From the NCBI RefSeq assembly GCF_000621085.1, contig NZ_JHZE01000009.1, forward strand, positions 1 through 62,649: DNA of 62,649 bases, read 5' to 3'. Below the pieces are notes generated by a model that was given only the letters and a program-made list of their open reading frames with translations, was not told the DNA's origin and did not search any database. Origin of the DNA: Mycoplasmopsis gallinarum DSM 19816. Its GTDB lineage: Bacteria; Bacillota_I; Bacilli_A; Mycoplasmatales; Metamycoplasmataceae. The translations under genes were made by a program, and so were the position numbers. Shown here in pieces: positions 1-10,330 of this stretch. Numbering within the stretch: the stretch's first letter is position 1; every line of letters starts with the position of its first letter.

Positions 1-193
1 CTTTAATAAGCATTTTGATTTTTTCAATTGAATTTTTTTGATATTTTTCAAAGTCATGTTCATAACCAATGCCAAATCTTACTTCGTAGCCTGTACCTTT
101 AGGTTTTCTATAACCAACTTGTATATATTTACCTGATTTTTGATTTGAAACACATAATATTCATTTTCTTTTATCTTCTTTTTTAGTTTTCAT
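1..193 (-). CDS. Probable transposase, N-terminal part, cut by window edge
   Basis: The frame starts at the ATG at 193 and stays open for 64 residues to the window edge, with one TGA read as Trp. The protein begins MKTKKEDKRKWILCVSNQ and is basic, with a short beta-rich stretch (KYIQVGYRKPKGTGYEVRF). This resembles the start of mycoplasma IS1634/IS4-type transposases, but the DDE catalytic core lies outside the window, so the family is an inference. A TATAAT box lies about 15 nt upstream on the minus strand. If correct, an insertion sequence sits here and its outer end falls somewhere in 194-320. A different basic DNA-binding protein is possible. Confidence 0.45.
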
Positions 194-216
194 AACTTTA
201 TTATACCACACTTTAC

Positions 217-276
217 CTAGTAAATTACTAGTTTTTTTACATATTTATTTATAAATATGTATGTGTAAAAAAAAGC
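217..276. repeat. Inverted-repeat sequence beside the probable transposase
   Basis: A perfect 7-bp palindrome around one central base lies at 217-231 (CTAGTAA/TTACTAG). It is followed by a longer imperfect inverted repeat with arms starting TTTTTTTACATATTTA and ending TATGTGTAAAAAAAA. These could be the end of the insertion sequence or an operator for its gene. The other end is not visible, so the boundary cannot be fixed. Confidence 0.35.
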
Positions 277-284
277 ATAAAAAA

Positions 285-298
285 ACCCGCAAGTGGGA
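285..298 (-). terminator. Small GC-rich hairpin with T-run on the minus strand
   Basis: CCCG and TGGG arms around CAAG (one G-U pair) form a short stem. Read on the minus strand it is followed by a run of seven T. It is part of a GC-rich patch (about 287-315) in an otherwise AT-rich gap. No minus-strand gene ends here, so its source transcript is unknown. Confidence 0.3.
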
Positions 299-320
299 AA
301 TGCAGGTTCAGCACCATATG

Positions 321-355
321 AAAACTTGATTAAAAAATCAAGTTTTCTTTTTTTT
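321..355 (+). terminator. Rho-independent terminator
   Basis: An 11-bp perfect stem (AAAACTTGATT / AATCAAGTTTT) with a four-base loop is followed by C and eight T. It would stop plus-strand transcription entering from the left, before the LtrA-like gene. No plus-strand gene is left upstream of it inside the window. Confidence 0.65.
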
Positions 356-439
356 AACGATTTCGCAGAACAAAATTATTTTTTTATCTTCAATATTTTA
401 ATAAAATAGCAAAAATATTTAATCTCTTAAAAGGAAAAA

Positions 440-1570
440 ATGAAAGAAAAAATATTAAATTTTGTAAAAAAAGTTACTTTTACAGAACTTTTTTATGATC
501 TTGTTTTCGTTTTAGCAATTAGTAAATTCGCTAATGTTTTTCACGGGCCAGAAGATCATGACTTATCTTTTATAGATTTTAGTAAATTTATTGTTGTCAT
601 AGTTATTCTGTTAAATTTATGAATGACTAAAACAATTTTTGTCAATAAATTCGGCAAAGATAAACTAATTGAAAAATTATTTACATTAATTGATATGGGA
701 CTTGTAATGTATTTAGCTTTTTCAATTAATAGTGATTGATCAGCAACATTTTTTAGATTTAATGTAATTTTTAGTATGTTGAACTTTAATATGGCTTTGC
801 AATATTTTTATGTATATTTCTTGGATAAAGATGCAATAGAATGAAAAAAATCAATATTAATTAATGCAATTACTTTTGCAGTATTGGGTTCTTCAATTTT
901 AGGTGCTGCTTTTATTGGATATGAAATAGGATTGTATTTTATTCTATCGCTTGCTGCCATTTTTATAGTCCTACCTACAGTTTATAGATACACAATTAAA
1001 CAAAAAAATGTTAATTTACCACATTTAATTGAAAGATTAAATTTATTAGTAATTATCTTCTTTGGTGAGTTATTAATTACATTAGGCAAATTCTTCAAAG
1101 ACTTTGATTGAAAAGGAATGTCTGGAATTTTTTATACAGGCAGCTTATTTCTTTATTACATTCTACATTTTGAAAAAATGGCCGATCACCACAAAGAAAC
1201 GAAAAAATGAAATGTATTAATTTTTACTCATTATTTTATTTTTATTTCCCTAAGTTTAAAAACTTTATCATTAGAATTCATTTTAGAAAATGAAATTTCA
1301 TATTTAATGAATTGAATTATTCAATATATTACACTTGTAATGATTATTGGAATGTTATTTATAAATATAATAGTGATTGGAAAAAATAAATATAAATATG
1401 AAATATGATTTTTCCTTTTAGAAATAGCAATTGCTTCACCAGGATTTGGATTAGGATTTTTGAATATTAATAGTATCAATCAAAACTTTTTAATTGCATC
1501 AATTCAAATTACAGCATTACTTTCATCATTATTGATCTACTTAAAAATTAAAGATAAAAAAGCGGAATAA
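440..1570 (+). CDS. LtrA-like multi-pass membrane protein
   Basis: This 376-aa integral membrane protein has a short cytosolic N-terminus followed by the LtrA-family hallmark FTELFYDLVFVLAISKF (from about residue 14). Further in it has ERLNLLVIIFFGELLI (about 195-210), which matches the second conserved LtrA segment. About ten hydrophobic helices span the rest. LtrA (low temperature requirement A) was first described in Listeria; its molecular function is unknown. Eleven or so TGA codons read as Trp. The start is preceded by AAAAGGAAAAA as ribosome-binding site. The gene stands alone between two terminators and next to the probable transposase. The family call is fairly sure; the role in the cell is not. 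Confidence 0.7.
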
Positions 1571-1586
1571 TCCGCTTTTATTTTTC
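1558..1586. terminator. Bidirectional terminator between LtrA-like gene and rbfA
   Basis: A 9-bp perfect stem (AAAAGCGGA / TCCGCTTTT) with an ATAA loop has A-rich and T-rich flanks on both sides, so it can serve both converging genes. The stop codons of both genes lie inside or next to it. Confidence 0.8.
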
Positions 1587-1919
1587 ATTTTTGATTTCTT
1601 CCAAAATCTTATCGATTTTCATAGCCGAATTAGTTAATTCGTCTAATTCAAAATGAACTTCAGGAATTTTTCTTCAATCCAAAGATTTAGCCAATTTAGT
1701 TCTAATAAACCCTTTAGCATTTTCTAACGCTTCTAAACCTTTAGTTGACTTTTCAGTAAAAGTTACAAACACTTTCACATGAGATAAATCACTTGATAAT
1801 TTAGCATCTATTACAGTTGGATTAATCACATTTGTATTGTGAATTTCCATTGCTAAAATTTCAGCAATTAAATTTTTAATTTGTTCTTCTCTTCTGAGAG
1901 TGTTAATGTTTGAATTCAT
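1578..1919 (-). CDS. rbfA: Ribosome-binding factor A
   Basis: RbfA helps mature the 17S rRNA precursor and the 30S subunit by binding the 5' helix of 16S rRNA. The 113-aa product is close to the usual 115-120 aa. It starts MNSNINTLRREEQIKNLIAE, the typical opening (R-x-x-x-I-x-x-x-I), and carries the KH-like core with the segment LSSDLSHVKVFVTF. It ends with the usual LDELTNSAMKIDKILEEI. The start has AGAGGTAATATG as ribosome-binding site. It is transcribed alone, convergent with the LtrA-like gene. Confidence 0.85.
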
Positions 1920-2029
1920 ATTACCTCTATTCCTGAGAAGTATACCTATTGCAAACTTCTCATAATAATTTTAAAATATTTTTAAAATGTTTACTTAGCA
2001 ACTAATCAGAAAGAATGGAAAAATAAGAA

Positions 2030-2050
2030 AAAAAGCGAAAATCGCTTTTA
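2030..2050 (-). terminator. Terminator of ppa
   Basis: An 8-bp perfect stem (AAAAGCGA / TCGCTTTT) around three A, overlapping the ppa stop codon, is followed on the minus strand by a T-rich stretch. Confidence 0.75.
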
Positions 2051-2605
2051 TTCATATTTTTCAGGATGTTTTTGTTTCATCAATTCAATGAAATCATCTT
2101 TAGGCATTTGCCCGTATTCTTTCATCAATTCAATGCACTCATCAAGCTCATTAAGAGCTCAATCAAGATTTTCAAAACCAGTTACTTTAGTTAAACCTGG
2201 TTTTTTTCAATTTTTATAATTATTAAAGAAAGTTTCTAAATTTAATAAAAATGGTTCTGGTAAATCTTTTAATTCTTTAATTTGATCTAAACGGTAATCA
2301 TCAGCGTGTACTGCAATCAATTTAGTATCAGTTTCGCCCGAATCAATCATTTTCATAGCACCAATAATTCTTGCTTGCAACATCACACCAGGTTGAAATA
2401 CTTCTTGACTATAAAGTAAAACATCAAGTTCATCACCATCTCAATCTAATGAATTAGGGATAAAACCATAATTTGATGGATAAACAAAATCTCCTCTTAA
2501 AATTCTATCAACATGAATTTGTCCATCAACACGTGAATATTCATATTTAATTTTTGACCCATTTGGGATTTCAATTTTTACATCAATAATATTATTTTTT
2601 TGCAT
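2048..2605 (-). CDS. ppa: Inorganic pyrophosphatase, family I
   Basis: The enzyme hydrolyses pyrophosphate released by tRNA charging and nucleic-acid synthesis. The 185-aa product has the family I features [14 protein letters not shown] near the N-terminus, [13 protein letters not shown], and the acidic metal site [13 protein letters not shown] chose the ATG at 2605 because the protein then begins [14 protein letters not shown] like its relatives. The longer frame from 2638 adds 11 residues that are unlike the family and run through two TATAAT boxes. The leader must therefore be very short, and no clear Shine-Dalgarno is seen. The gene stands alone and diverges from pepA. Confidence 0.85.
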
Positions 2606-2611
2606 AAAAAC

Positions 2612-2629
2612 ATTATAAAGAAAATTATA
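2612..2629 (-). promoter_or_regulatory. Promoter -10 boxes of ppa inside the extended reading frame
   Basis: Two perfect TATAAT hexamers lie on the minus strand at 2629-2624 and 2617-2612, only 19 and 7 nt upstream of the chosen ATG at 2605. Transcription from the first would give a leader of about a dozen bases. A good -35 box is not visible, as is common in mycoplasmas. Confidence 0.55.
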
Positions 2630-2693
2630 AAATTGCACTATTTTATTAATTAAATGTTATGCTAAAATAAACATATTAAAGAAAGGAATAAGC

Positions 2694-4070
<1,377 letters not shown>

Positions 4071-4074
4071 AAGC

Positions 4075-4108
4075 AAAAAGTCTTAAATTATATATTTAAG
4101 ACTTTTTA
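4075..4108 (+). terminator. Terminator of pepA, with a -10 box in its loop
   Basis: A 14-bp stem (AAAAAGTCTTAAAT / ATTTAAGACTTTTT) with a five-base loop starts a few bases after the pepA stop. The loop and right arm contain TATATT (4091-4096), which is well placed to be the -10 box of tdk, whose ATG is at 4115. Confidence 0.75.
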
Positions 4109-4114
4109 TTTCAA

Positions 4115-4690
4115 ATGTATTTAAATAGAGCAAAAAATGGTTTTTTAGAAGTTATTACTGGGCCAATGTTTTCCGGTAAAAGCGAAGAACTATTAAAAAG
4201 AATAAAAATATTAGAAATTGCAGGAATTAAAACTTTAGTAATTAAACCCAAATTTGACAATAGATTTTCTGCGACTGAAATTGTCAGTCGGACAGGAGCT
4301 AAACACAAAGCAATAAATGTTTCAGAAGCAAAAGAAATTTTAAGTCACTGAAAATCAAATTACAAAGCAGTTGCGATTGATGAAGTGAATTTTTTGGATG
4401 AAACATTATTTGAAGTAATTGATTTTTTAATTATGAATGGAGTAAGAGTAATTTGTTCTGGATTGGATATGGACTTTTTAAGAAGGCCATTTGGGATTAT
4501 GCCGAACATAATTGCGATTGCTGATCATGTTGATAAATTAAAAGCAGTTTGTTGAATTTGTAAAAAAGATGCAGGCTTTTCATTTAGGCAAACTTCAAAT
4601 CAAGAATTAAATTTCCTTGGAGACAGCGAATATCAAGCAAGATGCAGAATTTGTCACATTAAGGGAGAAAAAGAAAAATCACAAAACTAA
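4115..4690 (+). CDS. tdk: Thymidine kinase, type II
   Basis: It phosphorylates thymidine to dTMP in nucleotide salvage. The 191-aa product has the P-loop GPMFSGKS (residues 16-23), the Walker B-like AIDEVNFLD, and the zinc lid with two Cys pairs, C146-x-x-C149 and C177-x-x-C180. This is the bacterial/poxviral type II fold. No Shine-Dalgarno is visible before the ATG, which lies only 7 nt after the pepA terminator. A short or absent leader is therefore likely. The stop codon forms the loop of the next terminator. Confidence 0.93.
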
Positions 4691-4706
4691 GTTTTGTGAT
4701 TTTTTC
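4674..4706. terminator. Bidirectional terminator between tdk and hinT
   Basis: A 13-bp perfect stem (AAAATCACAAAAC / GTTTTGTGATTTT) has the tdk stop codon TAA as its loop, with A- and T-runs on both sides. It serves the converging tdk and hinT operons. Confidence 0.85.
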
Positions 4707-5045
4707 TTAAAAAGTCAACTTTTCGCCTTCTTTAGTAAAAGGGATAATGTGAATATGAGTGTGAAAAATAGTTTGTCCTGCTTTTTTGCCTGTATTGATA
4801 ATTAATCTAAAACCTTTATCTTTGTCTTTACAAAATTGTTTTCCTAATTTACGAGCAACATTAAAAAGATAAGCACTTTCTTCATCATCCATTTCAGTTA
4901 TATCAGTCTTTTTAATTTTTGGTACAACTAGAAAATGTCCTTCTTTGGCAGGAAATTTATCATAAAAAGCGATACATTTTTCATCTTCATAAATAATATC
5001 AGCGGGTAATTCACGATTAATAATTTTTACAAAAATATCATCCAT
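4707..5045 (-). CDS. hinT: HIT-family nucleotide hydrolase HinT
   Basis: HinT proteins hydrolyse purine nucleoside phosphoramidates and acyl-adenylates. The 112-aa product has the histidine triad H95-x-H97-x-H99 in FHTHIHIIPF and the N-terminal DDIFVKIINRELPA. I chose the ATG at 5045, one base after the P60-like stop codon. An upstream TTG at 5054 would lie inside the previous gene. It is the last gene of the operon P80-P60-hinT. In M. hominis the matching HitABL cluster encodes membrane proteins that bind HinT and may hold it at the membrane (known there, inferred here). Confidence 0.92.
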   Translation of the reverse strand: MDDIFVKIINRELPADIIYEDEKCIAFYDKFPAKEGHFLVVPKIKKTDITEMDDEESAYLFNVARKLGKQFCKDKDKGFRLIINTGKKAGQTIFHTHIHIIPFTKEGEKLTF

Positions 5046-5046
5046 T

Positions 5047-6363
5047 TTATTCAACCACTATAAAGTTTTTCTCTTTCATTTTATCAGCTAAAGATTGATT
5101 AACCGCTTTATTTATAGTTATTTTATATCCTAATTTTGCAAAAGCACTTTGCGCATTTGAATATAAAGATGAATCATTATTGAAGAAAATAAAAGATAAT
5201 TTAGCAATATTGGTTTCAGTTCCATAAGGAGTATTTTTAAAAGTTAAAAGAGGTACTTTTTTAGTTTCAGAAGAATCTTCAGAAATAGGTAAATCAGTTC
5301 CCTCTCCTGCTTCAGAAATTGGCGCAATTTGATTTAAATAAACTACAATCGCCTTGTCTGAAGTAGAAGCATTATCAGTATATGGACTATAACTATTATT
5401 TTCATCTAAAGAAGCTAATAATTTATTGGTAGTTGGATCATAAAATCCTGTTAGTGAATATGAAGTAGTCTCTGGTTTAACTTTTGATAAACTATCATAA
5501 TCTCAAAAAAGACCATAATCATTAACATTGCTTGTGAAACCAGCATAACCTTTTAATTCTAAATCATAATTATTATTAGTTAATTTTTGAATATTAGGTA
5601 AGGTTTTGGTAAATTCAGTTGTATTTTCTAAAAAGGCATTAAAATCAGCCACATTTTTAATAAAACCATAACCCTTGATAAAGAAATCATCTTTTGAAAT
5701 TGCACTAGAAGTTTCTTTTTTTCAAATTTGTACCATTCTTTTTTCTAAAGCATATTTAATTAAATTGTAATTTTCAAGTGAATATTTTAAATTAGAATCA
5801 TATTTAAAATTATCAATAGTAGTTTTTAATTGTTCTTTGTCTGAAATTGTGAAATATTTAAGCACTAATAGCATTTTATTAATTTCATTTCTTATTCCAG
5901 TTTCAGTTTTGCTTCAGTAAATTTTAAAAGCTTCTTCATTTGGAACAACAGAAGCCAAAATATTGGTGTTCAATTGACTATTTTCCTGAGCATTTAAAAT
6001 ACCATTTTTTAATCATGTATTATTTTGAGTAAAAAAGTAATAACCATCACTATTTAATTTAGTTTGTGCATACATTTCAAAAGCTAATTTAGCATTTTCA
6101 TATAATGTAGCATTTAAATTTTGCAAATCATTTAAGTAGCTATTTTTAGTTTCAGCATTATTTAAATCAATATTATAAAGAGCAGCTACTGTATTTTCTA
6201 ATCAATCTTTTTCGATATTTGTTATTAATTGATCTGAAGATAATAAATTATCTTGTTCAATTAATTCTGAACTTTTAACTTCTCTACCACAAGAAACAGC
6301 AACTAAAGGAAAAGCAATTAAAGGAGAAATAAAACTTAATTTTTTAAACATTTTAATTTTCAT
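5047..6363 (-). CDS. P60-like lipoprotein, HinT membrane partner
   Basis: This 438-aa lipoprotein has a signal peptide KMFKKLSFISPLIAFPL and lipobox VAVSC with the lipidated Cys at residue 25. The mature part is Asn/Lys-rich with no catalytic motif that I recognise. The start ATG at 6363 has a strong site GGAGGCAATAATG, and the gene overlaps the end of the P80-like gene by 11 nt. One base separates its stop from the hinT start. Position and signal peptide fit P60 of the M. hominis HinT-interacting complex. Identity rests mainly on gene order, since I could not align it. Confidence 0.75.
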
Positions 6364-8572
6364 TATTGCCTCCTTTTCATAAATCTAATCTTGTTTTTAA
6401 TACTTTAGACATAATGGTGTTAGCGTTTTCATCACTGTTATTTTTAAAGTAAACTATATTATTTTTCAATGTAAATAATTGATCAGCGCCATTATCGGCT
6501 CTGGTTTTCATTCAAGTTTCCACATTTTTTAATACATTTAAAGCATCTTGAGATTTATTTACAAAAATAATTTGATTGTTTTGAGATTTTAAGTCCTCAA
6601 TTACTTGAGTTGTAAATTTAGCATCTTTAATTAAATTATTTTGTTCATCAGTGGCAAAAGGATTATTTTGTTCTAATAAATAAGAAGTAAAATCTTGATC
6701 ATTCAACATAGTGGCTAAAACAAAACTTGAATCAGTTAATGATTTATTCAAGACATTTAAAGCATTGTATTTAACGCCTGTTAATTGTTTAAATTTGTTG
6801 CTTAAAATAAAATCATTTTTAATCATTTCAATCATTTTATTTACTTGATTTTTTAATTTAATTTCTGCTGTATTTCCGTCGACATTTGCTAAATTGTTAA
6901 TATCAATTAATGAAATTCCAGTTGTATCAAGCAAAATATAAGTTGTTTCTGAACCTTTTAATTTGTAAATTCCTTGTAATTGTTTATTTCCATTAACTTC
7001 TTGTCCAATTTCAAATAATTCAGAAATTTTGTTAGTCACTAATTTTTGGAATTTACTATCATATAAACCTTTTTCTTTTGATTCATCCGCTTCATCAAAG
7101 GCCTTTTTAATTGCTTCATTAAAATCAGTGATTAGTTTTTGTTTTTTCTCTAAAGTATCGGCATTGCTAAAATCAGGTTTTGTAATTGATTGATCTGCAA
7201 TAATTGAGTCTTGAATTTCTTTTAATTTTGCAAATAAGTCAATTTCTTGAATCTGTGTAGTACCAAATAAAACTTCTGGCATAGTAGCAAAAGCTTTAAG
7301 CATAGTTTGATTGTCTTTAAATAAGTCTTTTAAAGAAAGAATTCCTTGAGTACCGAAGTTTGCTTTTAAGGTGTCGCTATCTACAGATAATTTGTTAATA
7401 ACATCATTATAAACTCTGGCTTGAGTTGGTAAATTTGAATTAGATTCTTCATTTAATAATTGAATATATGAACTAAAAGGTTTAAAGTTATTTTTAACCA
7501 TATCATAACTATTTGAAGGTGTTTCATTAGAATTAATTGGTCATAAATACATTAAATATTTAAAGTTCTCTTTACTTAAATTTCATTTACCATCATTTTT
7601 TTCTTTGGCAACTCCTGGAAGAGTAAATTGAGTAAATAAATAAGGATTTTCATTAGTTAAATAATATTCGATAAATGATCTTGCAGATTTTTGACTTGTT
7701 ACAAAACTTTCGGTCATTAGGCCCATATATTTACCATCATATTCAATATAATTACCATCTGGATTTTCACTAGTAATTGGTTTTAATCAAGTAAATACTT
7801 TTTCACCTTTAGCAACTAATAATTTTTCACTATTTGGTTTACCGTTTTCATCTAATTCAAAAATATCAACATTTGCAACTCTATCAAGTAAATCTTTAAC
7901 ATCAGAAGTGTTCAATTTAAAACGACGCAAAGCATCACTTTTAATTGAATCATAAACCTTATTTGAAACAGCTTCTTCAATAGTTTTAGCGCCTGAATAA
8001 TTATCAATTAAAAGTTGATTGAATTGTGATTCTCAATTTTCATAACCAAATTTTTTAATTGTGTTCTCTTTTAAATCTTTTATTTCATTTCTGAATTCAG
8101 TTTCTAATTCACTGATTGTTTTAAGACGCAATGAAGTTGTTTCTTTTTCCCCAGATTTTCTTGATGCATTTCATAATCTTTGATATTCACTTGAAGCTTT
8201 AGCTTCTTGTTCGTAGAGATAATAAGTAGCCAATTTAGTTAAGTTATTTAATTGTGAATTATAGTTACTATCATTATTTTCTTTATTTCTTTCTTCAATT
8301 AAATTGATAGTATATGAAATTTTGGTATCTTCTGAAATTGGAGATTTAAAAGAATAAACAACAGTATTTCCATTTTGTGGCTGTAAATAATTAACTTTGG
8401 TTGAATTAATTACCAACGGAATGGTAATTCCGGCAACAGCAGCAACAGTCAATACAGATCCAAGTACTAAAATTTTTCAACTTTTTCTTTTTTTTGGAGC
8501 TTTACCCATTTCAGCTTGCTCAGCATTTTTTCTGGTAAGACGCTCAAAAAAAGTTTCTTTTCTTTTTGCCAT
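6353..8572 (-). CDS. P80-like membrane protein, HinT membrane partner
   Basis: This 739-aa protein (about 80 kDa) has a short basic cytosolic tail (MAKRKETFFERLTRKN) and one membrane segment at about residues 34-55 (ILVLGSVLTVAAVAGITIPL). A large extracellular part follows. There is no lipobox. The segment KKFGYENWESQFNQLL...SGAKTIEEAVSNKVYDS recalls SurA/PrsA-type peptide-binding helices, which is a weak hint at a chaperone-like role. The start follows AAAGGTGAAT. It heads the operon with the P60-like gene and hinT, as in the M. hominis HitABL locus. TGA codons read as Trp. Confidence 0.75.
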
Positions 8573-8680
8573 ATTCACCTTTCTTATTTTTATTTTAAAT
8601 ATATAAATATCAAAATTATAAACAATAATAACAAAGTTTTATTTTTATATAAAAATATATATAAGATTAAAAGACTAAAT

Positions 8681-8686
8681 TATAAT
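8681..8686 (+). promoter_or_regulatory. -10 box of tRNA-Trp
   Basis: A perfect TATAAT ends 16 nt before the first base of the tRNA. No good -35 hexamer is present. Confidence 0.55.
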
Positions 8687-8702
8687 TAAAAAAATTAAAT
8701 TT

Positions 8703-8776
8703 GGGGGTTTAGTATAATGGTATTACTGCAGTCTCCAAAACTGCTTATAAGGGTTCGATTCCTTTAACCCCTGCCA
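8703..8776 (+). tRNA. trnW: tRNA-Trp(CCA)
   Basis: The sequence folds as a cloverleaf: acceptor GGGGGTT/AACCCCT, anticodon stem GCAGT/ACTGC around loop CTCCAAA (anticodon CCA), T-arm with GGTTCGATTCC, and an encoded CCA. The first pair is a G-U wobble. It reads UGG. UGA, used throughout this window for Trp, would need wobble by this tRNA or a second tRNA-Trp(UCA) elsewhere. Confidence 0.93.
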
Positions 8777-8810
8777 AATGTTTAATAAAAACAACCAATT
8801 AAATTAGCAA

Positions 8811-8837
8811 AAAAAGCCTATTTATAGGCTTTTTTTA
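8811..8837. terminator. Bidirectional terminator between tRNA-Trp and rpe
   Basis: AAAAAGCCTAT / ATAGGCTTTTT stem with A- and T-runs on both sides. It ends the tRNA transcript on plus and the gmk-to-rpe operon on minus. Confidence 0.8.
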
Positions 8838-9497
8838 GTTTCCTAAAATACTGTCAATAGTATCTTTATTTGGATTTTTAATTAAAAATGAACCAGCTAC
8901 ACAAGCATCAGCTCCAGCATTAAAACATTGAGGGCCAGTTTCATTGTTAATACCACCATCGACTTGAATTAGATAATGAAGTTGCTCTTTTTCTCTTATT
9001 TGTTTTAATTGAGAAATTTTATTCAAAGCTTCAGGAATGAATTTTTGTCCACCAAATCCTGGTTCAACTGACATAACTAATACTAAAGCAACAAAAGGTA
9101 AAAATTTTTCAATTTCATATACAGCAGTATTAGGTTTAATTGCCAAACCAATAGTAAATTCAGCAGTTTTCTTGTTATTTTTTAAAAAACTTAAAAATTC
9201 ACTCTTATTTTTAATAGCCTCAAAATGAACAGTTAAAATATCACCCACATTTTGATAAATTTCTAAATATTCAAGGGGATTTTCAACCATTAAATGGATA
9301 TCCTTAAAATGCTTTTTACCTTTTTCATTAATTTCTTTTATTTCTTCAAATTGAATTGCAATATTAGGGACAAATTCACCATCCATCACATCATAATGAA
9401 TTCACTTAATTCCTTCATTAATTAACAAATCAGCCATTGCTAATCTTTTTCCTTCGTCAACATTTAATAAGGAAGGAGTTACAAATTTTTCAGTCAT
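8835..9497 (-). CDS. rpe: Ribulose-phosphate 3-epimerase
   Basis: It interconverts ribulose 5-phosphate and xylulose 5-phosphate in the non-oxidative pentose phosphate pathway. The 220-aa TIM barrel has the metal-site motif HYDVMDG (residues 34-40), HLMVENP, the catalytic-loop segment VEPGFGGQKF, and the phosphate-binding QVDGGIN and AGADACVAGSF. The ATG at 9497 overlaps the rsgA stop by one base (TAATG), so translation is probably coupled. It is the last gene of the operon that starts with gmk. Confidence 0.92.
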
Positions 9498-10324
9498 TAT
9501 TTCACCTCTTTTAACAATTTCAAATAATTTTCATACCTAAATTCCGGAATTTCTTTACCAACATTTAATTTTATATTGCAATATTCTACTGGTTCATTAT
9601 CGTGTAAACAAGTTTTAAACTTACACAATTTTGACAAATTTTTAAACTGTTGAAAAGATTTAGAAAGTTCTAATTTTGTCATTTTAATATCTAAAGAAGA
9701 AAAACCAGGAGTATCAATTAAATATCCGCCAAAAGTATCATAAATTTGAACTATTCTAGTAGTATGTTGGCCACGATCCGCATTTTTACTTATTCTTTTA
9801 GTTTCTAAATTTAAATTTAACATTTTATTAATAATGGTGGTTTTCCCTACTCCACTTTGACCCATAAAAGAGCAAGTGTTACCATCAAAAATGTGCTTAA
9901 TTATTTCAATTCAATCATCTGAATTATGATTAAGTTCATAAACTTGATAACCTAATTGCTTATAATCCTCGGCGTATGAAATTGAACCTAAATCATTTTT
10001 TGTAATAAAAATGATTGGTTCAATGTTTTTGCTTTCAATTAAAGCTAAATACTTATCGACTAAAAAAGTTTGAAATTTAGGTTCTTTTACAGACATTACC
10101 ACAATAATATGATCGATATTGGCTACTTTAGGTCTAATAAAAGAATTCAATCTTTCATAAATATCTGTAATATAACCATTTTCGTCAAATTCAACAAAAT
10201 CACCTACTAAAGGAGTTATATTATTATGTCTAAATACTCCAGCAGCAGGCAAAAGATGAAATTTTTCATTTTCATCTTTGATTTGATATTTTCCACTATT
10301 AATTGAATAAATTCTTCCGCGCAT
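9497..10324 (-). CDS. rsgA: Ribosome small-subunit GTPase RsgA
   Basis: RsgA is a late 30S assembly GTPase with circularly permuted G motifs, and that order is seen: TKND (G4, residues 108-111), then GQSGVGKT (G1, 155-162), then DTPGF (G3, 204-208). An OB-fold lies at 1-65. The C-terminal zinc site is Cys234, Cys239, His241 and Cys249. The length of 275 aa is a little short of the usual 290-300. It follows the kinase gene by 6 nt, with the site GGAAA made partly by the kinase stop codon. It precedes rpe, the order common in Firmicutes. Confidence 0.93.
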
Positions 10325-10330
10325 ATTTTC

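Noticed and set aside
300-316. tRNA-like 3' end (GCAGGTTCAGCACCA)
   Set aside because: No matching acceptor, D-arm or anticodon arm can be folded around it.
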